This document shows positions 43,877 through 53,100 of a stretch of 57,677 nucleotides of DNA, in pieces. Source of the stretch: Candidatus Mediterraneibacter stercoripullorum (GTDB taxonomy: Bacteria; Bacillota; Clostridia; Lachnospirales; Lachnospiraceae); the NCBI GenBank assembly GCA_019115765.1, contig DXCZ01000045.1, positions 1 through 57,677 of the forward strand. Direction: 5' to 3'. Each line of letters starts with the position of its first letter. The first letter of the stretch is position 1. Made by a program: the position numbers and the translations under genes. The notes beneath the pieces were generated by a model. That model was given only the letters and a program-made list of their open reading frames with translations. It searched no databases and was not told the origin of the DNA.

Positions 43877-44968
43877 GTGAAGGAAAAGACAGCGAAAAAG
43901 GAGACATTGAATCCTATGGCAAAAGTCTCAGTCATTGTTCCGACTTATAATGTAGAGCCTTATTTAAGAGAATGCATGGACAGTATAATCGGACAGACGA
44001 TGAAAGAATTGGAGATTATCTGTGTAAATGATGGCTCTACAGACGGTTCACTTGCTATTCTGAAGGAATATGCGGAAAAAGACAGCAGAGTTGTGCTGAT
44101 CGATAAGCAGAACGCCGGGTACGGCTGTGCAATGAATGATGGGCTGGATCGGGCTACCGGGGAGTATATCGGTATCGTGGAGCCGGACGATTTTGTGGAT
44201 CGCCATATGTATGAGGATCTGTACCGGATAGCAAAGGAGAAGGACCTGGATGTGATCAAGGCAGATTTCTATCGCTTTGTCCGTGGAAGAAACGGAGACT
44301 ATCTTAAGTCATATGATGCTTTGTCCAGAGATGGAACAGGATATAATGAAGTAATTGATCCAAAGAAGAACGACCGGATCTTTTCTTATGTACTGAATAC
44401 CTGGAGCGGGATATACAGGAGAGACTTTATAGAAAAATATCATATCCGGCATAATACAACGCCGGGAGCGTCTTTCCAGGACAATGGATTCTGGTTTCAG
44501 ACCTTCTGTCTTGCAGAGAGAGTTTATTTTGTAAATAAGCCCTATTACATGAACCGGCGGGATAATCCGAACTCTTCTGTAAAGGACCGGAAGAAAGTGT
44601 ATTGTATGAATGAAGAGTACAGGTTCATCTACGATTTTCTGAACAGCAGACCGGAACTGAAAAAGTATTTTATGAATGTGTATTCCATGCAGCGGTTCCG
44701 CAATTATTTTACAACTTATTCCAGAATTGACCGCAAATTCAAAAAGGAGTATCTGGAGACCATGTCTGTGGAATTAAAAGAAGCAATGAACAGGCATGAA
44801 TTGAACCGTGAATACTTTACCAAAATGGAATGGGAAAAGATGATGCGTATCATGAAAAATCCACGGTCTGCTCAGAAATGGATGGCTGTGAGCATGACTG
44901 CGAGGAAAGTGAAAAACCTTATCAGGAATTTTGGAAGAGAGAAATCAGCTGCCCGGAAGCATACTTAA
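43877..44968 (+). CDS. Family 2 glycosyltransferase (paralogue A)
   Basis: GT2 enzyme (363 aa) starting at GTG 43877 behind AAAGGAAAA; ATG 43916 is an alternative. Motifs VSVIVPTYNVEPYLRECMDS, VNDGSTDGSL and the acidic EPDDF replace the usual DSDD. A central block FQDNGFWFQTF and YYMNRRDNPNSS is shared almost word for word with the product of the gene at 46358, so the two are recent duplicates. The C-terminus is basic. It probably adds side sugars to the polymer; the specificity is unknown. Confidence 0.87.
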   Translation: MKEKTAKKETLNPMAKVSVIVPTYNVEPYLRECMDSIIGQTMKELEIICVNDGSTDGSLAILKEYAEKDSRVVLIDKQNAGYGCAMNDGLDRATGEYIGIVEPDDFVDRHMYEDLYRIAKEKDLDVIKADFYRFVRGRNGDYLKSYDALSRDGTGYNEVIDPKKNDRIFSYVLNTWSGIYRRDFIEKYHIRHNTTPGASFQDNGFWFQTFCLAERVYFVNKPYYMNRRDNPNSSVKDRKKVYCMNEEYRFIYDFLNSRPELKKYFMNVYSMQRFRNYFTTYSRIDRKFKKEYLETMSVELKEAMNRHELNREYFTKMEWEKMMRIMKNPRSAQKWMAVSMTARKVKNLIRNFGREKSAARKHT

Positions 44969-45057
44969 AAAGTACTGAAGATGTGACATCTGGATTAGGT
45001 TGTAAATATAAAACAGTTGTGGTAAGATGATGTTGTTTTGTGGGAAAGGAGTGAATC

Positions 45058-46311
45058 ATGGAAAAGAAAGTATCTGTGATTATTCCGGTTTATAATGCGG
45101 AAAAATATCTGTCTGACTGCCTGATATCAGTACTGGAGCAGACTTTGGATTCAGTTGAGATAGTTTGTGTGAATGATGGTTCTACAGACAGTTCCCAGTC
45201 AATTCTGGAGAAGTTTGAACAAAAATACGAAAATGTCAATGTTTTGTGTAAGGAAAACGGAGGTGTTTCTTCTGCGAGAAATATCGGGATAACTGCATCA
45301 GAAGGAAAGTATATCGTGTTCCTTGACAGTGACGATATGTTAGATGATCCTACAGCTTTGAAGACTTTATTTGATATGGCGCAGAAAGATGAGCTCGATG
45401 AATTGTTTTTTGACGCACATGTAATTTTTGAAAATGAAGAAGTGAAAGAGAAAAATCAGAATTATGTAACATACTATAAGCGTAAAAAGAGTTATCCCGG
45501 GGTGTTTACCGGACCCGATCTTTTTGTACAGCTTCAGAGTAGTTGGGATTTCAAACCTAGTCCGTGTCTTCAGATGATACGAAGAGGTTTCCTGCTTGAA
45601 AATAAGATCAGTTTTCCTGAAGGAATCGTTCATGAGGATGAAGTATTTACCGTACAGTGTATTACATTGGCTGAGAGAGCGGCATATTTGAATCAGCCGT
45701 TTTATGGCAGACGGGTTCGCGCAGACTCTATTATGACAACTACAAAAAAGGCTGAAAGTATACAGGGCTATTTTTATGGAATAAGAATAATGCTGGAATT
45801 TGCCAAAAGTAATGTGCTTGGTAAAGACGACGAGTTTATTTCACAATATTATGAGCGGATACGCATTATGCTCGAATTGTGCGGCAAGTCTTATAAAAAT
45901 GAATCGCAGGAAGAAAAGAAGGAAGTTATTGCACGAATCAGAGAAGAGGACAGACCTTTGTTTCTTCTGTTTGTACGTCACGCAGAGAGAGCAGAAAGGT
46001 TGTATGATCAGATGCAGAAAGCCAGAAAAGAGTTAGAGCATCTTGAATATCAGTTGGAAACTGTTAATGCTGTTCGTTCAGAGCTTTCAGATAAGCTGGA
46101 AAAAACATATGCAGAAAAATCAGAATTGAATCGCAGACTTCAGACGACATATGAAGAAAAACGTCAAAGAGGCGATGAAATCAACAGGCTTAAAAAAGAG
46201 CTGGAAGAAGAGAAAAGAAAAGAAGAAAAAATCAAAAATTCGTACTCATATAAAATCGGAAAGACAATTACCTATATTCCGAGAAAGATAAGAAAAATTG
46301 CCAGAAAGTAG
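45058..46311 (+). CDS. Family 2 glycosyltransferase with C-terminal coiled coil
   Basis: GT2 enzyme (417 aa): SVIIPVYNAEKYLSDCL, VNDGSTDSS, GGVSSARNIG and DSDDML near residue 91. After about residue 305 comes a long heptad-rich coiled coil (LEKTYAEKSELNRRLQTTYEEK) and a basic tail SYKIGKTITYIPRKIRK. The same coil appears in the orphan fragment at 37909, so that relic likely came from a sister gene. The coil may join it to other transferases at the membrane (inference). Start ATG 45058 follows GGAAAGGAG. Confidence 0.87.
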   Translation: MEKKVSVIIPVYNAEKYLSDCLISVLEQTLDSVEIVCVNDGSTDSSQSILEKFEQKYENVNVLCKENGGVSSARNIGITASEGKYIVFLDSDDMLDDPTALKTLFDMAQKDELDELFFDAHVIFENEEVKEKNQNYVTYYKRKKSYPGVFTGPDLFVQLQSSWDFKPSPCLQMIRRGFLLENKISFPEGIVHEDEVFTVQCITLAERAAYLNQPFYGRRVRADSIMTTTKKAESIQGYFYGIRIMLEFAKSNVLGKDDEFISQYYERIRIMLELCGKSYKNESQEEKKEVIARIREEDRPLFLLFVRHAERAERLYDQMQKARKELEHLEYQLETVNAVRSELSDKLEKTYAEKSELNRRLQTTYEEKRQRGDEINRLKKELEEEKRKEEKIKNSYSYKIGKTITYIPRKIRKIARK

Positions 46312-46357
46312 TGTACTGCATTGAAGTGAAAGAAATATTATTCAAAAGGAGAAACAA

Positions 46358-47485
46358 ATGCCGAAAGTATCAATTATTGTACCAACGTATAATGTGGAGA
46401 ATTATTTAAGAGAGTGTATGGAAAGCATTGTCCGTCAGACGCTGAAAGATATCGAAGTAATCTGTATCAATGACGGATCAACGGACGGTTCGCTTGCAAT
46501 CCTGAAAGAGTATGCGGATAAGGACGACAGAATCGTTCTTGTAGATAAGAAGAATGAAGGATACGGTGTGGGAATGAACATCGGTCTGGATAAAGCGACG
46601 GGCGAGTATATCGGAATCGTTGAGCCGGATGATTTCGTCCCGCTTAACATGTATGAAGATCTTTATAATGTTGCGAAGGAAAATGATCTTGATTTTGTAA
46701 AAGCGGATTTTTATCGTTTTACCAGAAATGAAAATAACGGAAACATGTCGCTGACTTACAATCATCTCGATTCAACAGGCGAAGACTATAATGTGGTGAT
46801 CGATCCTTTTGAAAAACCATATATTACGAAGTTTATCATGAACACATGGAGCGGTATCTACCGCAGAGAATATATTGAAAAATACCATATCCGTCACAAT
46901 ACGACGCCGGGCGCGTCATTCCAGGATAATGGATTTTTCTGGCAGACATTCATCTATGCAAAACGGTGTATGTTCCTTGATAAACCTTACTACATGAACC
47001 GGCGGGACAATCCGAATTCATCAGTGAATAATAAACAGAAAGTTTACTGCATGAATGTTGAGTATGATTTTGTACGGGATATCTTTATGCAGAAGGGCAA
47101 TGAGGAACTCTGGGACCGCTATAAGGCATATTACAACTATAAGAGATATTACAGTTATGTCTTCACGATCGGACGCATCAGTGATGAGTTTAAGAAAGAA
47201 TATGTAGAGAGGATCAGCAAAGAGTTTAAGCGTGCATTTGACCTGGATGAGATTGATATGAGCGTCTTTACTCCGCTGGCTCAGGAAAGACTGAATCTGC
47301 TTGTGAAGGATCCTAACGGTTATTATCAGAAATATGCTTTATTTGAAGGAACTTCAGCGACAGATAAGATCAAGCAGCTGGAGAGAGAACTCAGCGAGGT
47401 ACGTAAATCTACCACCTTCAAAGTCGGTAAGGCTCTTTTAACAGTGCCGCGCTCTATTAAGAGAAAACTGACAAAACGTAAATAG
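46358..47485 (+). CDS. Family 2 glycosyltransferase (paralogue B)
   Basis: GT2 enzyme (375 aa), duplicate of the gene at 43877. SIIVPTYNVENYLRECMES, INDGSTDGSL, the EPDDF acidic motif, FQDNGFFWQTF and YYMNRRDNPNSS are shared. It has an extra C-terminal part with a short coil and a basic tail (TTFKVGKALLTVPRSIKRKL) like that of the 45058 product. Start ATG 46358 follows AAAAGGAG. The acceptor is probably the same class as that of paralogue A. Confidence 0.87.
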   Translation: MPKVSIIVPTYNVENYLRECMESIVRQTLKDIEVICINDGSTDGSLAILKEYADKDDRIVLVDKKNEGYGVGMNIGLDKATGEYIGIVEPDDFVPLNMYEDLYNVAKENDLDFVKADFYRFTRNENNGNMSLTYNHLDSTGEDYNVVIDPFEKPYITKFIMNTWSGIYRREYIEKYHIRHNTTPGASFQDNGFFWQTFIYAKRCMFLDKPYYMNRRDNPNSSVNNKQKVYCMNVEYDFVRDIFMQKGNEELWDRYKAYYNYKRYYSYVFTIGRISDEFKKEYVERISKEFKRAFDLDEIDMSVFTPLAQERLNLLVKDPNGYYQKYALFEGTSATDKIKQLERELSEVRKSTTFKVGKALLTVPRSIKRKLTKRK

Positions 47486-47499
47486 AATGGGGAAATATT

Positions 47500-48444
47500 A
47501 TGGAAAAGCCATTAGTATCAGTTATCATACCGGTTTATAATGTAGAACAGTATTTAAGGCAGTGCCTGGACAGCGTGGTAAATCAGACGCTGAAGGATAT
47601 TGAGATTATCTGTGTGAATGACAGTTCCACAGATAATTCTCTTGCAATCCTGAATGAATATGCGGCAAGAGACAGCAGGATCAAAGTAATCACTCAGCCG
47701 AACGGAGGAGCAGGGGCAGCGAGAAATAACGGTTTGTCTGCATCAACGGGAAAATATCTTTCTTTCCTGGATTCCGATGATTTCTTTGAACCGGACATGC
47801 TGGAGCTGGCATATGAGAAGGCAGAGGAAGACAAGGCGGATTTTGTTGTATTTCAGTCCGATCAATATTACACAGATGACGATAAATTCGTTCAGGTGGC
47901 ATGGACGCTGCGTGAGAAGGAAATCCCGCCGTATACACCGTTCAGTCACAGACAGATGACAGACAATATATTTAAAGTGTTTGTCGGATGGGCATGGGAT
48001 AAGCTTTATAACAGAGATTTCGTAGAACGGAATCATCTGCTCTTTCAGGAACAGAGAACAAGCAATGATATGCTGTTCGTATTCAGTGCAGTTGCAATTG
48101 CGAAAAGAATTACAGTGGTGAAGAAGATTCTTGCTCATCAGAGAAGAGACGCGAAAGACTCTCTCTCGAAAACAAGAGAAAACTCCTGGTACTGTTTCTA
48201 TGACGCACTGCTTGCGCTTCGGGAAAGATTGAAGACGGAAGGACTCTATAGAGAACTGGAAAAAGACTTTATCAATTATGCGCTTCACTTCTCCTTGTGG
48301 AATATCAGAACTTTAGCTGAACCGATGAAATCTAAGCTGATTGATAAGATGAAATCAGAATGGTTTGCTGAATTGGGAATAGCCGGTAAAAGTGGTGATT
48401 ATTTTTACAATCAGAAGGAATTCAAAGAGTACAGCAGACTATAA
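47500..48444 (+). CDS. Family 2 glycosyltransferase
   Basis: GT2 enzyme (314 aa), last gene of the operon, 14 bases after paralogue B. SVIIPVYNVEQYLRQCLDS, VNDSSTDNSL (Ser for the usual Gly in NDGST), GGAGAARNNGLSASTG and DSDDFFEPD are seen. A helical C-terminal third without coil or basic tail distinguishes it from its neighbours. It is followed by the operon terminator at 48498. Confidence 0.87.
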   Translation: MEKPLVSVIIPVYNVEQYLRQCLDSVVNQTLKDIEIICVNDSSTDNSLAILNEYAARDSRIKVITQPNGGAGAARNNGLSASTGKYLSFLDSDDFFEPDMLELAYEKAEEDKADFVVFQSDQYYTDDDKFVQVAWTLREKEIPPYTPFSHRQMTDNIFKVFVGWAWDKLYNRDFVERNHLLFQEQRTSNDMLFVFSAVAIAKRITVVKKILAHQRRDAKDSLSKTRENSWYCFYDALLALRERLKTEGLYRELEKDFINYALHFSLWNIRTLAEPMKSKLIDKMKSEWFAELGIAGKSGDYFYNQKEFKEYSRL

Positions 48445-48497
48445 GCTAGATAAATCAAGGGAATATGTCTGCCGGAAAATGACGTGAACAACAGATG

Positions 48498-48544
48498 CCC
48501 CGCAGAAGAAGTTGATCAGGCTTCTTCTGCGGGGTACTGTTTTA
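48498..48544 (+). terminator. Terminator of the polymer operon
   Basis: CCCCGCAGAAGAAG (48498-48511) pairs perfectly with CTTCTTCTGCGGGG (48521-48534) around a nine-base loop, followed by TACTGTTTT. Confidence 0.9.
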
Positions 48545-48568
48545 TGGAACCTGTTTTGCTCTGATACT

Positions 48569-49105
48569 TCAGTTAACAGAAAATGGCAGCCAATATGCAT
48601 TTCCCTCAAAATTATCGTCCCAGAGGTCATAGTAATAAATGCGGAAATCATCGGCATCGCCAGGCACAACGTAAATTAAATTACCTGTTAAGCTGTTGTT
48701 TATTTCTATTTGATACTCTGCAGGAAGCTGCTCTGTGGCAAATTCACTTTCAGGAAAAATAGTGGAGCTTTCATCTGCACCGTTATATCCAAGCTCAAAA
48801 TCAGTATCAGACATCGGAATATGATTGTCATCGATAAATGTGTTTTTAACAGTGATATTAACAACAAGAAAAGTGTCTGTATCGCTTGAAGGAACATATC
48901 CATCAATTTCAGAAACCATTTCCGCTGAATTGACTGCCATGTCAAAAAAAGCGGTAGACATAGTGTCGCCTTCATTCAACTCAAATGTCTCTCCATATTC
49001 TCTGCCCTGCGACTGAATAGCAGTGGCTGCATCATTGGCAGCGGAACAACCGGAAAATACAGAAACAGCTGCAACAAGTAAACAAACTAAAAGAGTTCTT
49101 TTCAT
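48569..49105 (-). CDS. Putative lipoprotein (DUF4352-like)
   Basis: A 178-aa exported protein. Signal sequence KRTLLVCLLVAAVSVFSGC ends in a lipobox-like FSGC with lipidation expected at Cys20. The mature part is an acidic beta-sandwich-like domain with FLVVNITVKNTF, characteristic of the DUF4352/TcaA-like group. Start ATG 49105 follows GGGGGG on the minus strand; the in-frame Met at 49159 is unsupported. It is downstream of and probably co-transcribed with the XRE gene. Function is unknown; envelope stress or immunity roles are guesses. Confidence 0.7.
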   Translation of the reverse strand: MKRTLLVCLLVAAVSVFSGCSAANDAATAIQSQGREYGETFELNEGDTMSTAFFDMAVNSAEMVSEIDGYVPSSDTDTFLVVNITVKNTFIDDNHIPMSDTDFELGYNGADESSTIFPESEFATEQLPAEYQIEINNSLTGNLIYVVPGDADDFRIYYYDLWDDNFEGNAYWLPFSVN

Positions 49106-49174
49106 ATATAATTCCCCCCGGATATAAAGGTAAAAATTAATGTTACAGTCGACTACCACTGCGGATCTTCCTTA

Positions 49175-49762
49175 TCAAAAACGGAGCCTGTGTGAATATG
49201 GCAGCCGGAAACGATAGTGTAATAACAGGCTGTTTATAGTAGAAACACAGTTCCATATGTTGATGAAAAGACAGGTTCCCACTATAATATAAAAAATCTT
49301 CGGTACAATTCTGTTCCTGGCCCAGGCAAGAGAGACAAGGCCGACTACCAGTCCAAGCAGCGGATGTGCAGAGCAGGAAACGATCGTCAGGATCAGATAG
49401 AAGAGTACCTCATACCGATAGGGACAGTTTTCCAGATCTGTCAGAAACGGTATCCGCTTATTAGATGAAGAAGACTCGATAACAATCTCTGAATCCGCCG
49501 CAGGAGTCGTCGAGTTCGGTTCAGACGGAGAAGGCATATATTCAGAGTTCGTCTCTTGAGCGCTCTTCTCATGCGTCTTCATCAGCTGGCTTTCCGGAAC
49601 CTGGTAGATCTCTGCAAGTTCCCGGATCTGCCGGCTGGTCGGCTGGGAGGCGCTTTTCTCCCATCGGGAAATAGTCTGGCGTGAGACATGCAGCATTTCC
49701 GCAACATGCTCCTGTGTCAATCCACTTTTTCTTCGGGCCTCTTTTAGTCTTTCAATATTCAT
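49175..49762 (-). CDS. XRE-family regulator with C-terminal membrane helices
   Basis: A 195-aa protein. An N-terminal helix-turn-helix of the Cro/C1 type (ERLKEARRKSGLTQEHVAEMLHVSRQTISRWEKS, residues 4-37) is joined by a Ser/Pro/Glu-rich linker (70-105) to two or three membrane helices (about 118-180). This layout allows membrane-linked control. Start ATG 49762 follows GGGGG on the minus strand. It lies divergent to the RHS gene, and TAACAT half-sites are repeated between them, so control of either side is possible (inference). Confidence 0.78.
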   Translation of the reverse strand: MNIERLKEARRKSGLTQEHVAEMLHVSRQTISRWEKSASQPTSRQIRELAEIYQVPESQLMKTHEKSAQETNSEYMPSPSEPNSTTPAADSEIVIESSSSNKRIPFLTDLENCPYRYEVLFYLILTIVSCSAHPLLGLVVGLVSLAWARNRIVPKIFYIIVGTCLFINIWNCVSTINSLLLHYRFRLPYSHRLRF

Positions 49763-50151
49763 AAATGTCCCCCTTTATCCTGTCCCGTAACACACAATCG
49801 AGTCTTGAATCCGTTCAGAAAAATACAAATTCTCTTATTATTCTATCATATATATAGAAAGATTGTTGTAAAAAAGAAAGGAAAATTAGAGATAATTGCG
49901 GGCATGAAAGCTGAAAAAATAATATGTGTTTAAAATAATGCAAAATAAAACTGAATATTATGTATCAAATTTTTAACATTTGCTAAATTTTGTAACATGT
50001 AAAAAATTGGTACACAATGTTACATTTTTGGTATGGAAAAACGAAACAAATTGTGTAATACTCCCAAATATAAAGTGCGCACATACTTTAGAGAGAGGAG
50101 GGGCAGGCGTTAAGACTGTCCATGGATCTATGCGCCTGTTAGTTATACGAA
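49763..50151. promoter_or_regulatory. AT-rich divergent region with repeated TAACAT half-sites
   Basis: TAACAT occurs at 49974-49979 and 49993-49998, and inverted (ATGTTA) at 50017-50022. The second and third form the dyad TGTAACAT/ATGTTACA (49991-49998/50017-50024). Near the RHS start, CAGGCG (50104-50109) pairs with CGCCTG (50133-50138). A strong AGGAGGGG at about 50096 lies too far from ATG 50152. No clear -35/-10 pair was found. Confidence 0.5.
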
Positions 50152-53100
50152 ATGGATAATGGAATGAAACAATTTTTTCGCACGGTCGCGCTGATTCTAT
50201 GTTTCACGGTTACGCTCTCAGGAATCCCCGTATATGCGGATGAGAACACAAAGGCTGGAGAAAGTATAGAACAGCCTGCCGAATCGGATGAAGACTTAAT
50301 TGCGGATGAGGAAACCGGATCTACAGGAAAGCTGACAGAAGATGCTCAGACGGATGCGGAAAAAGGTATGGTAACTGCAGATGAGGAAGCTGCCCCGATC
50401 CAGATATCCGAGGAAGATCTGCCTCTCGATACGGCAGATGTGGTGGGCGAGATCGAGGAACTGCGGAATGAGTCATCCAAGAGTTTTCTGCTAAGTGACG
50501 GATCGTTTTCAGTTGCAACCTATGATACAGATGTCCATTACCAGAGCGAGGATGGGGAATGGGAGGAGATTGACAATTCCCTGACAGCTGACCAGAGTTC
50601 CGGAGACGGGAATGGATTTTCCAACCAGGAAGGCCGGGTACGGTTTAAATTTGCTGAGAACTCCAATCAGAACTATCTGGTGCGGATGAAGCAGGGACCG
50701 ACCCACCTCTATATTTCATTGCCGGACCGTCAGAAAAACAAGGACGTGTCTGTGATTTCAGAAACTGAGTCGGAGAGCGTAGCAGAGAACACAGATAGCG
50801 ATGATCCGGCAGGGAGCCAGATGTCTGTCCCGGATATCTATTCTTCCGTCACCTATGAGGATATCCTGCCGGACACGGATATTCAGTATATTACAGGCGG
50901 CAGCTCTCTGAAAGAGAATATTATCGTAAAAGCTCCCGGTGAAGCCTATCAGTATGATTTTGAGATCAAGACTAACAAGCTGGATGTCCGGGAGGAAGAC
51001 GGAGTCCTGTCCTTTGTGAATATAGACGACGGCAGTGTCTTATATACCATCCCCCAGATGTACATGACAGATGCGGATGGAAATCAGTCTGACGCTGTAT
51101 CATGGGAGATTACCGAACAAAAGAATAAGAAGCTTACCCTGCAGATTACAGCAGATGCGGAATGGATCAATGAACCGGAACGGAAATTCCCGGTTACGAT
51201 CGATCCGTCACTGGAAGCAACGAGCAGCAGTACCGGGGATGATCAGCGGATCGTGCGGAACCAGTATGTCTGCAATGGACACGCCGGAACAAGTTATGCC
51301 GGAAACGGGGCGGGCTTCCTTGGGTATGACAGCTCCGGCGACTATAAATACCGGACGTTTGTACAGTTTAAAAAGCTGCCGAAGCTTCCGGCAGACAGTG
51401 TGATCAATCAGGCAAAGTTCTTCTACGGACAGATGAGTTACGATCATGTTGATATGCCGAATCTGACAATTGCTGCAAAGGAAGTGACGACAGACTGGAA
51501 CTGGGGAACATCAATTACATGGAACTCCCAGCCGGGCTTTACAAATACAGTTCTGGATTATCAGACTCTGTCAACAGGCACCCGGGGGAAATATATCGGC
51601 TGGGATATTACAAAACTGATCAAACGCCATTATGAGGACAAAGATAACACAACTAATGCCACCTCATCCTTTGCGCTGGTGACCTATGATGAGAGTGAGC
51701 TGACCAATGTTCACTGTGCCAAAGCTCAGATCGTTCAGGAAAACAGTGCGGGTTACTTCTCAAGTGCAGAGCCGGTACTGGCTATTGCTTACCGCAGTAC
51801 ACGGGGACTGGAAGGCTATTATACTTATGCCGACCAGTCAGCAGGCAGAGCAGGGAACGGCAGCGTAGGAGATTATACTTCCCAGCTGACCTTTGAGAAA
51901 GAGATCCTGTCAAACAAGGGATCTGTGATGGATTTTACATTAAGCCAGATCTACAATTCGGCATGTTCCGAGGATAACTTTACCTTTAAGGACGGCAATA
52001 TCTTAACAAAGACATTCAATAAGATGAAGACCTGCTGCGGATGGAAGCTGAATATCCAGGAGACGATCATAGAGAAGACCATCGGCGGGACGCTGTATTA
52101 TATCTACAATGACAGCGATGGGACCGAACATTACTTTAAGAAGAACTCCAGTACAGGGAAGTTCGAGGACGAAGACGGTCTGAAGCTGACGATTGAAAAG
52201 AGCGATTCTGCCATGTACACCATGGTTGATGAGAAAGGGAATAAGAAGTTCTTCAGGTACGGGTTCCTGACTCAGATCAAGGACGCTAATGAAAATAAGA
52301 TTAATCTCATCTACAATGGAAAAACATATGACAGCAGCAGTACGGACTGGTATCCGGCGAATTCAAATAATAATCAGGTGACTGGCATTGTACAGGTGAA
52401 TACAGCCAGTCCGTCAAGTGTGATCCGGATTGCCACACTGTCCTATGACTCCAATGGTTATGTAACTCAGATCCGGGACGGAAATAACCGGAAAACTACT
52501 TACACCTACTCCGGGAAGAACCTGGTGAAGATCACCCATCCAGACGGAACGTATGCACAGTACACCTATGACAATCACTATCTGACGAAAGCTTATGACG
52601 CTGAATCAAAGACAGGAGTGAAATACGGATATAAGAAGGATAAGAACGGATGGAAAGTCAGTTCCATCTCAGAATATGCCGTAAATGACAGCGGTTCAGA
52701 AGTAAGCGGCGCTGTGATCGATGTGGATGGTTCCAACCTGACCTCGACTCTGTACCGGGACCGCGGAGCCGACGGGAAATCCGGGACTTCCGACGATATC
52801 GTGACAGAGGTTGTATTTGACTATGCCGGGCGTACAGTAAATGAGAGCAGCACCGATACAACAAGGAAAAAACTATACGGGGCGGCTACTACTTCCTTCA
52901 CGGGAACAGGGAATACAAATACCAGCAACAAAGTCTCTTCGGATATCGTTGTAGGAACACATGGTGTAAATCTGCTCCCATATGGAGGATTTGAAGGCGG
53001 GGATACAGGATGGACATATGAAAAATATGCGTCTGTTCCATCTGCGATCAGTGTATATATCAGTTCCGCCAACGAAGCAGAAGGAATCCGCAGCGGACAG

